Source: Clostridia bacterium
Lineage (GTDB): Bacteria; Bacillota; Clostridia; Christensenellales; Aristaeellaceae
Length of the DNA stretch: 64,000 bases
Assembly (NCBI GenBank): GCA_017512985.1
Contig: JAFWEJ010000005.1
Coordinates: 124,001 to 188,000, forward strand
Direction of reading: 5' to 3'
Shown here piece by piece: positions 15,141 through 23,167 of the stretch (positions are counted from its first letter, which is position 1; every line of letters begins with the position of its first letter). A model generated the notes under the pieces. The model ran no database searches. It was not told where the DNA came from and worked only from the letters and a program-made list of their open reading frames with translations. A program made the translations under genes and the position numbers.

Positions 15141-15550
15141 GCCCCGCCGCCTTCCTGTTCCGTTTCCGGAAACAGCTCCCGCATTTCCTCCCGCGTGGGC
15201 GCCATGGCGGCGTTCAGCGTCCGGATGGCGGCTTCCGCGTTCTCCCGGGGATCCTTTCCCGCGTCCGGCAGGAAGCGGTTATACTGCTGGGAGATGACCG
15301 TGGCGCTTTTCTTCAGCTGGTCAAAGCTCGCCCACCGGATGGCGATGAGGCCGTCCTGGCGGATCATCCGGAGCATTTCCTCCAGCGGGCGGCGGTAGGT
15401 CTTCCGGCACCAGGCCGCCAGTTTCTTCTCCGTGGTGCCGATATAACCGAGGATCTCCTCCGGGGCGCACTGCAGCGCTCCCAGTTCCTCAAACAGCTCC
15501 TTTGTCAGTTCGCGGCGCAGGCCGCGCAGGGCAGCGGGTTCTCCGGGCAT
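15137..15550 (-). CDS. Phage terminase small subunit-like protein
   Basis: 137 residues, helical. The middle carries APEEILGYIGTTEKKLAAWCRKTY, an HTH-like segment that would recognise packaging-site DNA, followed by a helical oligomerisation region. ATG 15550 follows AGGAGG at seven bases; the open frame extends further but without a ribosome site. It is the first gene of the minus-strand phage run, overlapping terL by 4 bases. The assignment rests on the HTH-like segment and its position next to the large subunit. Confidence 0.72.
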   Translation of the reverse strand: MPGEPAALRGLRRELTKELFEELGALQCAPEEILGYIGTTEKKLAAWCRKTYRRPLEEMLRMIRQDGLIAIRWASFDQLKKSATVISQQYNRFLPDAGKDPRENAEAAIRTLNAAMAPTREEMRELFPETEQEGGGA

Positions 15551-15688
15551 GTTTTCCTCCTCACGAAAACAGCCCCGGCATTCCTGCCGGAGCTTGCGTT
15601 CCTGTTTTGCTATCGTGATCATACCGCCCGGAGCGGCTCCCTGTCAAGCCGCGCGGGACTCCCGCAGGACTCCCGCGCGCCTCCCGTG

Positions 15689-17632
15689 TCAATCGTCTTC
15701 GTCCCCTTCGTCTTCTCCGCCGTCCTGTTCCTCCGCGCTCAGCCAGGCGGAGCCGTCCAGGTTGCGCAGGTTCTCCTCAAAGAGCATCTCAACGTCCTCG
15801 CAGTGCTCCGCGGCGGGGGTTCCCCTGTCCACATAGACCACCATTTCATCCGGGCAGTTCCTGAAGATCGCGTTGCCCTGGCTTATGACCTGGGTCTCCG
15901 GATCAGAGAAGACGACGGTCATGAGGTTCTCGCAGAAATTGAACGCGCCCTTCCGGATCTGCTTCACCTTGTTCAGCGTGATCTCCTTCAGGCCGGTGCA
16001 GTAGGCAAAGGCTTCCACGCCGATTGTCCGGGTCGGCGGGAGCTTGATCTCCTCCAGCGCGTAACAGGACATGAATGCGTAATCGCCGATCGTCTTGAGC
16101 TTCGCGGGCATTGTGACTTCCGTCAGCTTTTCGCATTTGGAGAACATACCCTGCGGGATATTGAGCAGCCCGGACGGCAGGACCGCGGACCTCAGGGCGG
16201 AACAGTTGTTGAACGCGTTGATCCCGATGGCCGTCACCGACTCGGGGATCACGATCTCCTGCAGGCTGAGGCAGCTGTCAAACGCGGTCGCGCCGATGGA
16301 CTCCAGTCCTTCGGGCAGGGTGATCTCCTTCAGGCTTTTGCCGATCGCGAAAGCGCTTTCCCCGATCACCTTCAGTCCTTCCGGCAGGATCACTTCCTCC
16401 ATCTGCTCGTTGTGGGCCAGGGACAGCGTCGGCAGGGTATCCACGCCGGCAGGCACCCGGAAGCTTTTGAGCGACGTGCAGTATTCAAACGCCATGACCC
16501 CGATCTCGGTGACGGAATCCGGCAGGTTGATCTCCTCCAGCCTTTCGCAGTAGGAGAAACCGCAGGCGCCGACCTTCGTGAGCGAATCCGGCGCGTTGAT
16601 CTTTTTCAGCTGGCTGCCTTCAAACGCGCTGACCCCTACGGACAGCGTCCCTTCCGGAATATCGTATACGCCGCCGTTCTCCGCCATGGTCTTGACCATG
16701 GGACAGCACAGCAGCTCCCTGTTTTTCTTGTTGAACAGCACGCCATCCCGCATCTCCAGCCAGGGATGGTCTCCCGAGATGGAAATGCTGATCAGGGATT
16801 TGCAGCCGGTAAAGGGATTGCCGCCCATGTTTTCCAGCGCGTCCGGGATCCGGACCACCGTCAGGAGGTCGCAGTCCTGGAACGCCCGGTTTTCCAGCAG
16901 CCGGAGGGAATCGGGCAGCGTCACTTCCTCCAGCGCGTTGCAGGTATTGAAGGCGCTCTGCTCGATCACTTCCAGGCCCTCCGGCAGATCGATGCCGGTC
17001 AGTTCCATGCAGTAATAGAACGCGTCGTATCCGATGATTTTAATATCGTTCGGCACGGCATAGCTGCCGTCCGCCCTGAGCCGGTGAAGCCAGCTGACCA
17101 GGCAGTGGTCTTCTTTGCGGATCAGCGCGCCGTCCCGGGACTCAAAGTACGGGTTCGGTCCGGCAAAGGTGATCTCCGTCAGGTTGTCGCATCCGGCAAA
17201 GGGATTGTCTCCCATGTACTCCAGGCCCTCCGGAAGCACGATCGACCGAAGCTGCTTGCAGTTGGAGAACGCTTTGTTCCCGATGCTCTTCAGTGATTTG
17301 GGCAGGATAATCTGCTCCATGCTGTCGCAGGTGGAAAACGCCTTGCTTCCGATGGAGACCACGCCCTCCGGAATGGTCACGGAAACGATCTTCCGCTTCA
17401 TGCTGAACGCCTGGTCCCCGATCTCCGTGACCGGATACCCGTCCAGCTCGCCCGGGACCTCAACATACTCCGTGGTGCCCTGAAACTTGTTGATCCGGAC
17501 GGTATCGTTCTCCAGCACCGTCTTGTCATAATTGATCGCGGCGTATGAAACACCGGCAGGCAGGCAAAGGAACAGCACGGCGGCCGCCAGCAGCAGGCAG
17601 AGGCGTCTTGTCGCTTTTTTGCTTTGATTCAT
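15689..17632 (-). CDS. BspA-like leucine-rich-repeat secreted protein
   Basis: 647 residues. Signal peptide MNQSKKATRRLCLLLAAAVL up to about residue 32, then about 18-20 LRR_5 repeats of 22-24 residues (for example SLKEITLPEGLESIGATAF), with two interruptions around YFESRDGALIRKEDH and WLEMRDGVLFNKKNRELL that look like the paired beta inserts common in this family. The C-terminus is acidic (EEQDGGEDEGDEDD) with no sortase or membrane anchor. Probably an exported binding scaffold. It lies just outside the phage series, upstream of terminase small on the same strand. Confidence 0.87.
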   Translation of the reverse strand: MNQSKKATRRLCLLLAAAVLFLCLPAGVSYAAINYDKTVLENDTVRINKFQGTTEYVEVPGELDGYPVTEIGDQAFSMKRKIVSVTIPEGVVSIGSKAFSTCDSMEQIILPKSLKSIGNKAFSNCKQLRSIVLPEGLEYMGDNPFAGCDNLTEITFAGPNPYFESRDGALIRKEDHCLVSWLHRLRADGSYAVPNDIKIIGYDAFYYCMELTGIDLPEGLEVIEQSAFNTCNALEEVTLPDSLRLLENRAFQDCDLLTVVRIPDALENMGGNPFTGCKSLISISISGDHPWLEMRDGVLFNKKNRELLCCPMVKTMAENGGVYDIPEGTLSVGVSAFEGSQLKKINAPDSLTKVGACGFSYCERLEEINLPDSVTEIGVMAFEYCTSLKSFRVPAGVDTLPTLSLAHNEQMEEVILPEGLKVIGESAFAIGKSLKEITLPEGLESIGATAFDSCLSLQEIVIPESVTAIGINAFNNCSALRSAVLPSGLLNIPQGMFSKCEKLTEVTMPAKLKTIGDYAFMSCYALEEIKLPPTRTIGVEAFAYCTGLKEITLNKVKQIRKGAFNFCENLMTVVFSDPETQVISQGNAIFRNCPDEMVVYVDRGTPAAEHCEDVEMLFEENLRNLDGSAWLSAEEQDGGEDEGDEDD

Positions 17633-17677
17633 CTTTCGGGCTCCATCCTTCTGAAACAGATTTTCGGGTCCGTTATG

Positions 17678-18550
17678 TCAGTAGACCAGGCTCAGGTCCC
17701 CCGGATCAAAGAACAGGAAGGTCCTGAACTGGGCTTCGTTCCCGCTTTTGTTCCGGAACACAATGCCCATCAGCGGATTGTTTTCCGTATCGGGACTTGT
17801 ATACTTCGGCGGGTTGCTGAAGCACATCAGCACGTAGGTGCCTTCCGGCAGCATGCCGCGGTGGCCCTTCCGGTCCATGGGCTTATGCCCGTCGGCGGAC
17901 CGGTATATGGCGATGCAGTACCCGTACTTTACGGCTTCGGAAAGGTCCAGCGTCCAGTAGGGGACCGTGACAAAATTGATCACATTGATCCGGCACGATT
18001 TCATCGTGTCCAGCCGGATCACGTCGAGCATGCCTGTATACTTTCCCCCTTTGCCCGCCCGGAGATACTGGTCCACCACCAGCACGGGGGTCTTGTGGCG
18101 GATCATGTCGTTGGGAAGCTCCGCTTCGTCCTCCCGGTACACGGGCAGGATCCAGGGCGTGGAGGCAAAGGAGTTGAACCGGCTGACCTTCCAGTCGGTC
18201 TGCAGGGCGGCATAGCCGGCGATCCCGACATAGTCCGGCATCACGCCGTCCTCGTCCGGACTGCCCCGGCCTTTGAGTTCCGGCGCGAGGCGCGGCCTGA
18301 TCAGCTGCCCCTGCGCGTCCGTCAGCCTGTAATTGTCCGCCGCGTTCTGCGCGAGCATCAGGGTCAGTTCGGACAGGTCGTTCGGCGCCGCCTGCGCGGA
18401 CACGGAAACAGACAGGAACATCAGCAGCGCCAGCAGCAGCGCGCACGCTCCGGAAAAGCCTGCCCGTTTCCCCGCTCTCACGGTGTTTCCTCCCTGCCTG
18501 CGACGGAAAAGCTGCCGCATGGCGGTCCGTCCCTGTGTATGAACATGCAT
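17678..18550 (-). CDS. Exported protein of unknown function
   Basis: 290 residues. A long N-region (RRRQGGNTVRAGKRAG) precedes a hydrophobic core ACALLLALLMFLSVSVSAQA, giving a signal peptide cleaved near AQA. The mature domain has repeated beta-strand patterns (WILPVYREDE, TPVLVVDQYL, VIRLDTMKSCRINVINFVTVPYW, GTYVLMCFSNPP) but no recognisable family. ATG 18550 is used; an internal ATG at 18520 is an alternative. Expression comes from the minus arm of the divergent promoter pair near 18.6 kb. It may be cotranscribed with the LRR gene 45 bases downstream. Confidence 0.6.
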   Translation of the reverse strand: MHVHTQGRTAMRQLFRRRQGGNTVRAGKRAGFSGACALLLALLMFLSVSVSAQAAPNDLSELTLMLAQNAADNYRLTDAQGQLIRPRLAPELKGRGSPDEDGVMPDYVGIAGYAALQTDWKVSRFNSFASTPWILPVYREDEAELPNDMIRHKTPVLVVDQYLRAGKGGKYTGMLDVIRLDTMKSCRINVINFVTVPYWTLDLSEAVKYGYCIAIYRSADGHKPMDRKGHRGMLPEGTYVLMCFSNPPKYTSPDTENNPLMGIVFRNKSGNEAQFRTFLFFDPGDLSLVY

Positions 18551-18571
18551 AATCCCTGTATTTGTCAATCA

Positions 18572-18659
18572 AGTATAGCACTTTTCGCCGCCTTTGTCAC
18601 CCATCCGGGAAAAACCCGGAAGGAAAACATTTGACAAAGGCGGAAGCAAGCGATATAAC
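18572..18659. promoter_or_regulatory. Divergent promoters sharing a 12-bp inverted repeat
   Basis: Plus strand: TTGACA (18631-18636), 17 bases, TATAAC. Minus strand: GTGACA, 17 bases, TATACT, reading toward the 18550 gene. Both -35 regions lie in TGACAAAGGCGG, present as an inverted pair at 18588-18599 and 18632-18643. Between them is a small CCGGG-A5-CCCGG hairpin. The symmetry suggests one regulator could act on both promoters. Confidence 0.6.
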
Positions 18660-18692
18660 GAACTTGCCGTTCTTTTTGCGGCAAGGGAACAT

Positions 18693-19829
18693 ATGGAAAG
18701 AGAGATGCTGAAAATGGTTAAGGTAAATGTGATCTCCGGCTTCCTGGGCGCGGGAAAAACCACGCTCATCCGGAAACTGCTGGGCGGCCGGCTCCGGAAC
18801 GAAAAGGTCGTGCTGCTGGAGAATGAATACGGCGAGATCGGGATCGACGGCGGCTTCATGAAAGACGCCGGCATTACCGTGACGGAACTGAACGCGGGCT
18901 GCATCTGCTGCACCCTGGCCGGAGACTTCCAGGCCGCGGTGGACCAGCTGATCGATACCTACCATCCGGACCGGATCCTGGTGGAGCCCACCGGCGTGGG
19001 CAAGCTGAGCGAGATCCTTGCCGCGGTGGAAAAGGCGAAGGAGCGCCATCCGGAAATCGAAACCGGCGGCAGCGCCACCGTCGTGGACGCCGGAAAGTGC
19101 CGGATGTATATGAAGAACTTCGGGGAATTCTTCCTCGACCAGGTGAAGAGCGCCTCCACCGTCATCTTCAGCCGTACCCAGCTGCTGGACGCGGACCGCG
19201 TGGAAAAGAGCCGCCAGCTGATCGCCGAAGCGCATCCGGACGCCCGGATCATCACCACGCCCTGGGACGATATGGAGCCGGACTTCATGCTGGACGTGAT
19301 TGAGAACGGCAAGCCGATCTGGTTCGCGCCGCTGGAGCACGACGATGATGACGATGAGCATGAGCACCACCATCACCATGATCATGACGATGATGATGAA
19401 GAAGATGAGCATGAACACCATCATCACCACCATGGCGACGACGATGACGACGATGAGGATGAACATGAGCACCATCATGAGCACCATCACGATCATCACG
19501 GGCATGAACATCACCATCACCACCATCACCACGGCGAGGGCGGGCACGACGCGGACGAGGTGTTCGGCACCATCGGCCTGGAAACCGCGCAGCGGTATGA
19601 GCAGGACGAGATCCGCGCGATCCTCGCGAAGCTTTCCGACGAGGAGGAGTACGGCAGGGTGCTGCGCTCCAAGGGCATCCTGCAGAACGCCGCGGGCGAA
19701 TGGTTCCAGTTTGACTATGTACCCGGCGAGATCGATCTGCGCGAAGGCAGCGCCGACTATACCGGCCGCCTGTGTGTGATCGGCGCCGACCTGAACGAAA
19801 AAGCGCTGACGGAGTTGTTTCATCTATGA
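18693..19829 (+). CDS. COG0523/CobW-family GTPase with a long His/Asp/Glu tract (putative metallochaperone)
   Basis: 378 residues. The G3E GTPase domain has VISGFLGAGKTTLI (Walker A), LENEYGEIGID, the metal-binding motif GCICC in ELNAGCICCTLAGDF, and LVEPTGVGK. After about residue 210 comes a tract of some 70 residues of almost only His, Asp and Glu (19338-19545), then a C-terminal CobW_C-like domain ending FDYVPGEIDLREG. Such proteins deliver or store zinc or another divalent metal. Candidate starts are 18693, 18705 and 18714; the first has AGGGA upstream. It overlaps the next gene by ATGA. Confidence 0.82.
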   Translation: MEREMLKMVKVNVISGFLGAGKTTLIRKLLGGRLRNEKVVLLENEYGEIGIDGGFMKDAGITVTELNAGCICCTLAGDFQAAVDQLIDTYHPDRILVEPTGVGKLSEILAAVEKAKERHPEIETGGSATVVDAGKCRMYMKNFGEFFLDQVKSASTVIFSRTQLLDADRVEKSRQLIAEAHPDARIITTPWDDMEPDFMLDVIENGKPIWFAPLEHDDDDDEHEHHHHHDHDDDDEEDEHEHHHHHHGDDDDDDEDEHEHHHEHHHDHHGHEHHHHHHHHGEGGHDADEVFGTIGLETAQRYEQDEIRAILAKLSDEEEYGRVLRSKGILQNAAGEWFQFDYVPGEIDLREGSADYTGRLCVIGADLNEKALTELFHL

Positions 19830-20776
19830 TCCGAAGATTTGTTCCGGTCTACCTGATCACCGGCTTCATTGAATCCGGCAAAACCACCCTCGGCCTCACA
19901 GTGCTCGCCAACGAGCGGTTCACCAACGGCGGAAAGGTACTGGTCCTCTGCTGCGAGGAAGGCGAGGTTGAATGGGACGAAAAGAGCCTGGAGAAGCATA
20001 AGGGCGTGCTGGAGGTCCTGGAGAACGCGGACGACCTGACCACTGCCCGCCTGGCCCAGCTGGACAGCAGGTATGAACCGACCTGCGTCATCATGGAATA
20101 CAACACCATGTGGGGCATGGAGAAGCTGGACGAGATCTCCCTTCCCCGGCTGTGGGACTGGGCGCAGGTGGTCACCACCGCCGACGCCACCACCTTCGAC
20201 AACTACATGACCAACATGCGGAAGCTCCTGACCGACCCGATGAAAACGGCGGACATGATCTATGTTAACCGCTGCGGAGAGAACTTCAGCAAGAGCTCCT
20301 GGCGCAAGCAGCTGCGCGCCATGAACAGCGCCGCCACGATTCTCTTTGAAAACCTGGACGGCAGCGTGGACGACGGCATCCGGGACGAGGACCTGCCCTA
20401 TGATATGAAGGCGGACGTCATTAAAATTTCGGATGAACAGTTCGGCCTGTTCTATGTGGACAGCATGGACCATCCGGAGCGCTACGACGGAAAAGTCGTT
20501 TCCCTCACCGGCCAGGCCTGGAGGCGCAGGGAGTTCCCGAAGGGGTTCTACTATTTTGCCCGGGAGGCCATGACATGCTGCGCGAACGACATCGCGCCCT
20601 GCGGCTGGGTCTGCAAAGGAGAACGCACTCCGGACAACAAGACGTATTTCACCCTGACCGCCCGCTGCAAGCTGGTGCAGGGGCCGGACGGCCAGACCGC
20701 CCTGATGCTCAACGAGCTGAAATGCGAACGCGCCAAAGCGCCGCGGGAAACTCTGGTCAATTTCGTAAACCTGTAA
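19826..20776 (+). CDS. CobW-like GTPase fused to a DUF1980-like C-terminal domain
   Basis: 316 residues starting MIRRFVPVYLITGFIESGKTT. N-terminal part: P-loop GFIESGKTTL, LVLCCEEGEVEWDE, IMEYNTMWG in place of the usual VEPTG segment, so the GTPase is an atypical COG0523 member. The last 100 residues (YDGKVVSLTGQAWRRREFP, YFAREAMTCCANDIAPCGWVC) resemble the C-terminal part of YcgQ-type DUF1980/TIGR03943 proteins, which in Bacillus lie in zinc-limitation operons. The ATGA overlap couples it to the His-rich GTPase. Cys pairs in CCEEG and CCAND could bind metal. The domain reading is from memory of these families. Confidence 0.68.
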   Translation: MIRRFVPVYLITGFIESGKTTLGLTVLANERFTNGGKVLVLCCEEGEVEWDEKSLEKHKGVLEVLENADDLTTARLAQLDSRYEPTCVIMEYNTMWGMEKLDEISLPRLWDWAQVVTTADATTFDNYMTNMRKLLTDPMKTADMIYVNRCGENFSKSSWRKQLRAMNSAATILFENLDGSVDDGIRDEDLPYDMKADVIKISDEQFGLFYVDSMDHPERYDGKVVSLTGQAWRRREFPKGFYYFAREAMTCCANDIAPCGWVCKGERTPDNKTYFTLTARCKLVQGPDGQTALMLNELKCERAKAPRETLVNFVNL

Positions 20777-20786
20777 AAACCGACGC

Positions 20787-20814
20787 TCGGGGCGGTCCGG
20801 AAAGGACTGCCCCG
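20787..20814 (+). terminator. Hairpin terminator after the metallochaperone operon
   Basis: CGGGGCGGTCC, loop GGAAA region, GGACTGCCCCG with one G-T pair, followed by a weak T-rich end. Confidence 0.55.
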
Positions 20815-20837
20815 TTATGTTTGCCCCGGTTTTTGGG

Positions 20838-20867
20838 TTGCGAAAGCGTATGCGGGAAGTGTATAAT
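20838..20867 (+). promoter_or_regulatory. Promoter of degV
   Basis: TTGCGA, 18 bases, TATAAT, 50 bases before the ATG. Confidence 0.55.
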
Positions 20868-20917
20868 GGTTTTCACTCCGGCTGCTGCCATTCGGGCCGG
20901 GTAAAGGAGATGACCCC

Positions 20918-21754
20918 ATGAACTGGCACCTGGTTTCTGATTCAGCCTGCGACCTGTACAGGCTCGAAGGCGGAGCCGAAAAAATGGATTTCAGCACGAT
21001 CCCGTTCACAATCCGGATCGGCGGCAAAGAATATATTGACGACGCGCAGATGCCCATCACGGAAATGCTCGAGGCGAACGAGACCCACGCGGAGATGGCG
21101 CAGACTGCCTGCCCCTCGCCGGAAGCCTGGCGGGAGCAGTTTTCCGCGCCCGGCCCGGTGATCGCCTTCACGATCTCATCCGCCCTGTCCGGAAGCTATA
21201 ACAGCGCCTGCACCGGACGGGACATGCTCCTGGAGGAGGAACCGGACAAGGAGATCGCCATCATCGACACCAAGTCGACCGGTCCCGAAGAGGCGATGCT
21301 GATCTGGCACGCACGGGACCTGATCCTGGAAGGCAAATGCCTGAAAGAGATCGAAAAGGCCCTGAACGAAACCGCCGGGAAGATTCACACCATCTTCGCG
21401 CTGTCGTCCTACCATAACCTCATCAAATCCGGACGGGTCAGCCGCTTGATCGGCTTCATCGCCGGGCACCTGGGTTTCTGGGGCGTCGGCGTCGGGGATG
21501 AGAAGGGCGAGATCGCCATCCGCGGCAAAGCCCGCGGCAGCAAAAGCATGATCCGTTTCCTCGTGGAGGAAATCCGGAAAGTCGGCCCCGCCGGAAAGCA
21601 GATCGTGATCAGCCACTGCCAGAACGAAAAGGACGCCCTGTCCCTCAAGGCCGCGCTGGAAACCGCTTTTGCCGGGATTGAGGTGCTGGTCCAGCCCACC
21701 CGCGGCCTCGACAGCTTCTACGCCGAGCGCAGCGGCCTGATCGTGGGTTACTGA
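20918..21754 (+). CDS. DegV family fatty-acid-binding protein
   Basis: 278 residues, typical DegV length. Signatures: LVSDSACDL at the start, IPFTIRIGGKEYIDD, AQTACPSPEAW in the T-S-Q-P position, FTISSALSGSYNSA, and the C-terminal ALSSYHNLIKSGRVSR and IVISHCQNEKDA. DegV/FakB proteins bind a fatty acid and present it to the FakA kinase; no FakA is in this window. ATG 20918 follows AAAGGAGA. It is likely monocistronic, between its promoter and a strong terminator. Confidence 0.9.
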   Translation: MNWHLVSDSACDLYRLEGGAEKMDFSTIPFTIRIGGKEYIDDAQMPITEMLEANETHAEMAQTACPSPEAWREQFSAPGPVIAFTISSALSGSYNSACTGRDMLLEEEPDKEIAIIDTKSTGPEEAMLIWHARDLILEGKCLKEIEKALNETAGKIHTIFALSSYHNLIKSGRVSRLIGFIAGHLGFWGVGVGDEKGEIAIRGKARGSKSMIRFLVEEIRKVGPAGKQIVISHCQNEKDALSLKAALETAFAGIEVLVQPTRGLDSFYAERSGLIVGY

Positions 21755-21769
21755 ACCCGAAAGAATAAT

Positions 21770-21800
21770 AAAACTGCGTTCCGGACGGAACGCAGTTTTT
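21770..21800. terminator. Bidirectional terminator between degV and the converging secreted-protein gene
   Basis: AAACTGCGTTCC / GGAACGCAGTTTTT, 12-bp stem with a 4-base loop and T run; the A-rich left side serves the opposite strand. Confidence 0.85.
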
Positions 21801-21818
21801 ATGTCCCGGGCTGATTCC

Positions 21819-22277
21819 TCAGGCAGCGTCATCTTCCGCGCCCGTGAGCTTCTGGTATTCCACCAGGAAATTCTGCAGGATCGCTGTAATGTCTTCCTGG
21901 GTCATGCCTTCGGGCAGTTCAACATCCTCGCCGTTGATCATTTTGAGGGCCACGTCGAAGGACAGCCTGCCCTCTTCACGGACCAGCGGGACGGGGAGTT
22001 CGTCGCTGACCAGGGTCGTGCCGTCATAGATGAATTCAGCCGGATCGCCGTCGATGGTGATGGTGACGGTGTTTCCTTCCTGCGTCCAGGTGCCGGTAAC
22101 TTCACCCTGTCCGGGAGCCTCGCCTGTCACGGTGCCGTCTTCCTTCAGGTCGAAATAGCCGAGGTTCACGTCGGCCAGGACCATTGCCCAGAATCCGGTC
22201 ACGTCTTCATCGCACAGTGCGGGTACGGCCGCCAGCAGCATGCACAGCGCCAGCAGCATTGCAGTCAGTTTCTTCAT
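21819..22277 (-). CDS. Small secreted beta-rich protein, paralogue 1
   Basis: 152 residues. Signal peptide MKKLTAMLLALCMLLAAVPA, then a lipocalin-like beta pattern: VTGFWAMVLADVNLGYFDLKEDGTVTGE, VTGTWTQEGNTVTITIDGDPAEFIYDGTTLV, and a C-terminal helical part (LPEGMTQEDITAILQNFL). About half of the residues match the gene at 22479-23003, so it arose by tandem duplication. The function is unknown; proteins with this strand pattern often bind small ligands at the envelope. The region between the two copies (22278-22478) holds no gene I can support. Confidence 0.65.
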   Translation of the reverse strand: MKKLTAMLLALCMLLAAVPALCDEDVTGFWAMVLADVNLGYFDLKEDGTVTGEAPGQGEVTGTWTQEGNTVTITIDGDPAEFIYDGTTLVSDELPVPLVREEGRLSFDVALKMINGEDVELPEGMTQEDITAILQNFLVEYQKLTGAEDDAA

Positions 22278-22478
22278 GTTTTTTTCTCCTTTCGGTTCTT
22301 TGAATAAAATGACCGGAACGGATTATATCACAATTTTCCGGATTCTGCGTGTTTTTTTTGAGGATCAGTGCCTGTTCTCCGCCCTGGCGAAGGTTTCCGC
22401 TGCCGCGGGCTCAATCCCGCTGGCATCACAGTATTTCCTTGTATGGTTGTCCGCTTCGGCAACCGGAATAAAGCAGCT

Positions 22479-23003
22479 CTATTCCATCGTGGCGACCGGC
22501 TCCGTATTCCCCTGCCCGGCAGGTTCGGATCCTGTTCCGCCGTCTCCGCCCGTTTCATGACCGTCCTGTCCCATGTGCTTCATATATTCCTTGGCGAAGT
22601 TCATGACGATCTTCGTCATTTCCCACTCTGTCATGCCTTCCGGCAGCTCATATTCTTCGCCGGACATTATTCTGGTGACCACTTCCAGGGGCAGTTTCCC
22701 CTCCTCCCGGGTCAGGGGGCTCGATTCGTCATTCGTCAGGGACGTGCCGTCAAAAACAAAATCCATCGGCTTGTCCTTAGCCGTAATGGTCACGATGTCT
22801 CCGTCGGCGGTCCAGGTTCCGGTGATGGTTTCCTTGGCAGTAAAGGAACGCATCTCCGCGGTACCGTCCCCGTTCAGCCGAATATAGGCCACGGTGACAT
22901 CCGCCATCGTCACATACCACGTTCCGGAATAGTCCTCACCCAGTGCGGGAACAGCCGCCGACAGCACACACAGTACCAGGAGCATTGCAGTAAGTCTCTT
23001 CAT
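22479..23003 (-). CDS. Small secreted beta-rich protein, paralogue 2
   Basis: 174 residues. Signal peptide MKRLTAMLLVLCVLSAAVPA, then SGTWYVTMADVTVAYIRLNGDGTAEM, ITGTWTADGDIVTITAKDKPMDFVFDGTSL, and LPEGMTEWEMTKIVMNFAKEY, in the same order as its neighbour. It differs by a Gly/Thr/Glu-rich C-terminal tail of about 25 residues. An AGAAAAGAAG site precedes the ATG. It probably precedes paralogue 1 in one transcript, though 200 bases separate them. Confidence 0.65.
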   Translation of the reverse strand: MKRLTAMLLVLCVLSAAVPALGEDYSGTWYVTMADVTVAYIRLNGDGTAEMRSFTAKETITGTWTADGDIVTITAKDKPMDFVFDGTSLTNDESSPLTREEGKLPLEVVTRIMSGEEYELPEGMTEWEMTKIVMNFAKEYMKHMGQDGHETGGDGGTGSEPAGQGNTEPVATME

Positions 23004-23094
23004 CTTCTTTTCTCCCTTCGGTTTGCTGAATTGGCCGGTAATAAAACTATACCACAGAAACGGGGAAAAATCACTTTGTCAGTATGATTTTGGC

Positions 23095-23123
23095 TTGCGC
23101 CCCTTTCCCTGCTTTGATATAAT
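23095..23123 (+). promoter_or_regulatory. Promoter of the PrsA-like foldase gene
   Basis: TTGCGC, 17 bases, perfect TATAAT, 45 bases before the ATG and close to the divergent paralogue-2 start. Confidence 0.65.
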
Positions 23124-23167
23124 ATCGGAAGTGTTCCCAATTACTGTTATGAACGGAGAGATTCCCA

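Noticed and set aside
12327-15398. A 1,023-codon plus-strand open frame
   Set aside because: Antisense to portal, terminase large and terminase small, whose motifs are unmistakable; it is a GC-rich shadow.
19300-19779. Met/Thr-rich frame overlapping the His-rich tract
   Set aside because: A +1-frame reading of CAT/GAT/GAC codons produces it; the CobW frame has the GTPase motifs on both sides.
22278-22478. Possible gene or pseudogene between the two secreted paralogues
   Set aside because: Short frames on both strands have no ribosome site, no similarity to the neighbours and no recognisable motif.
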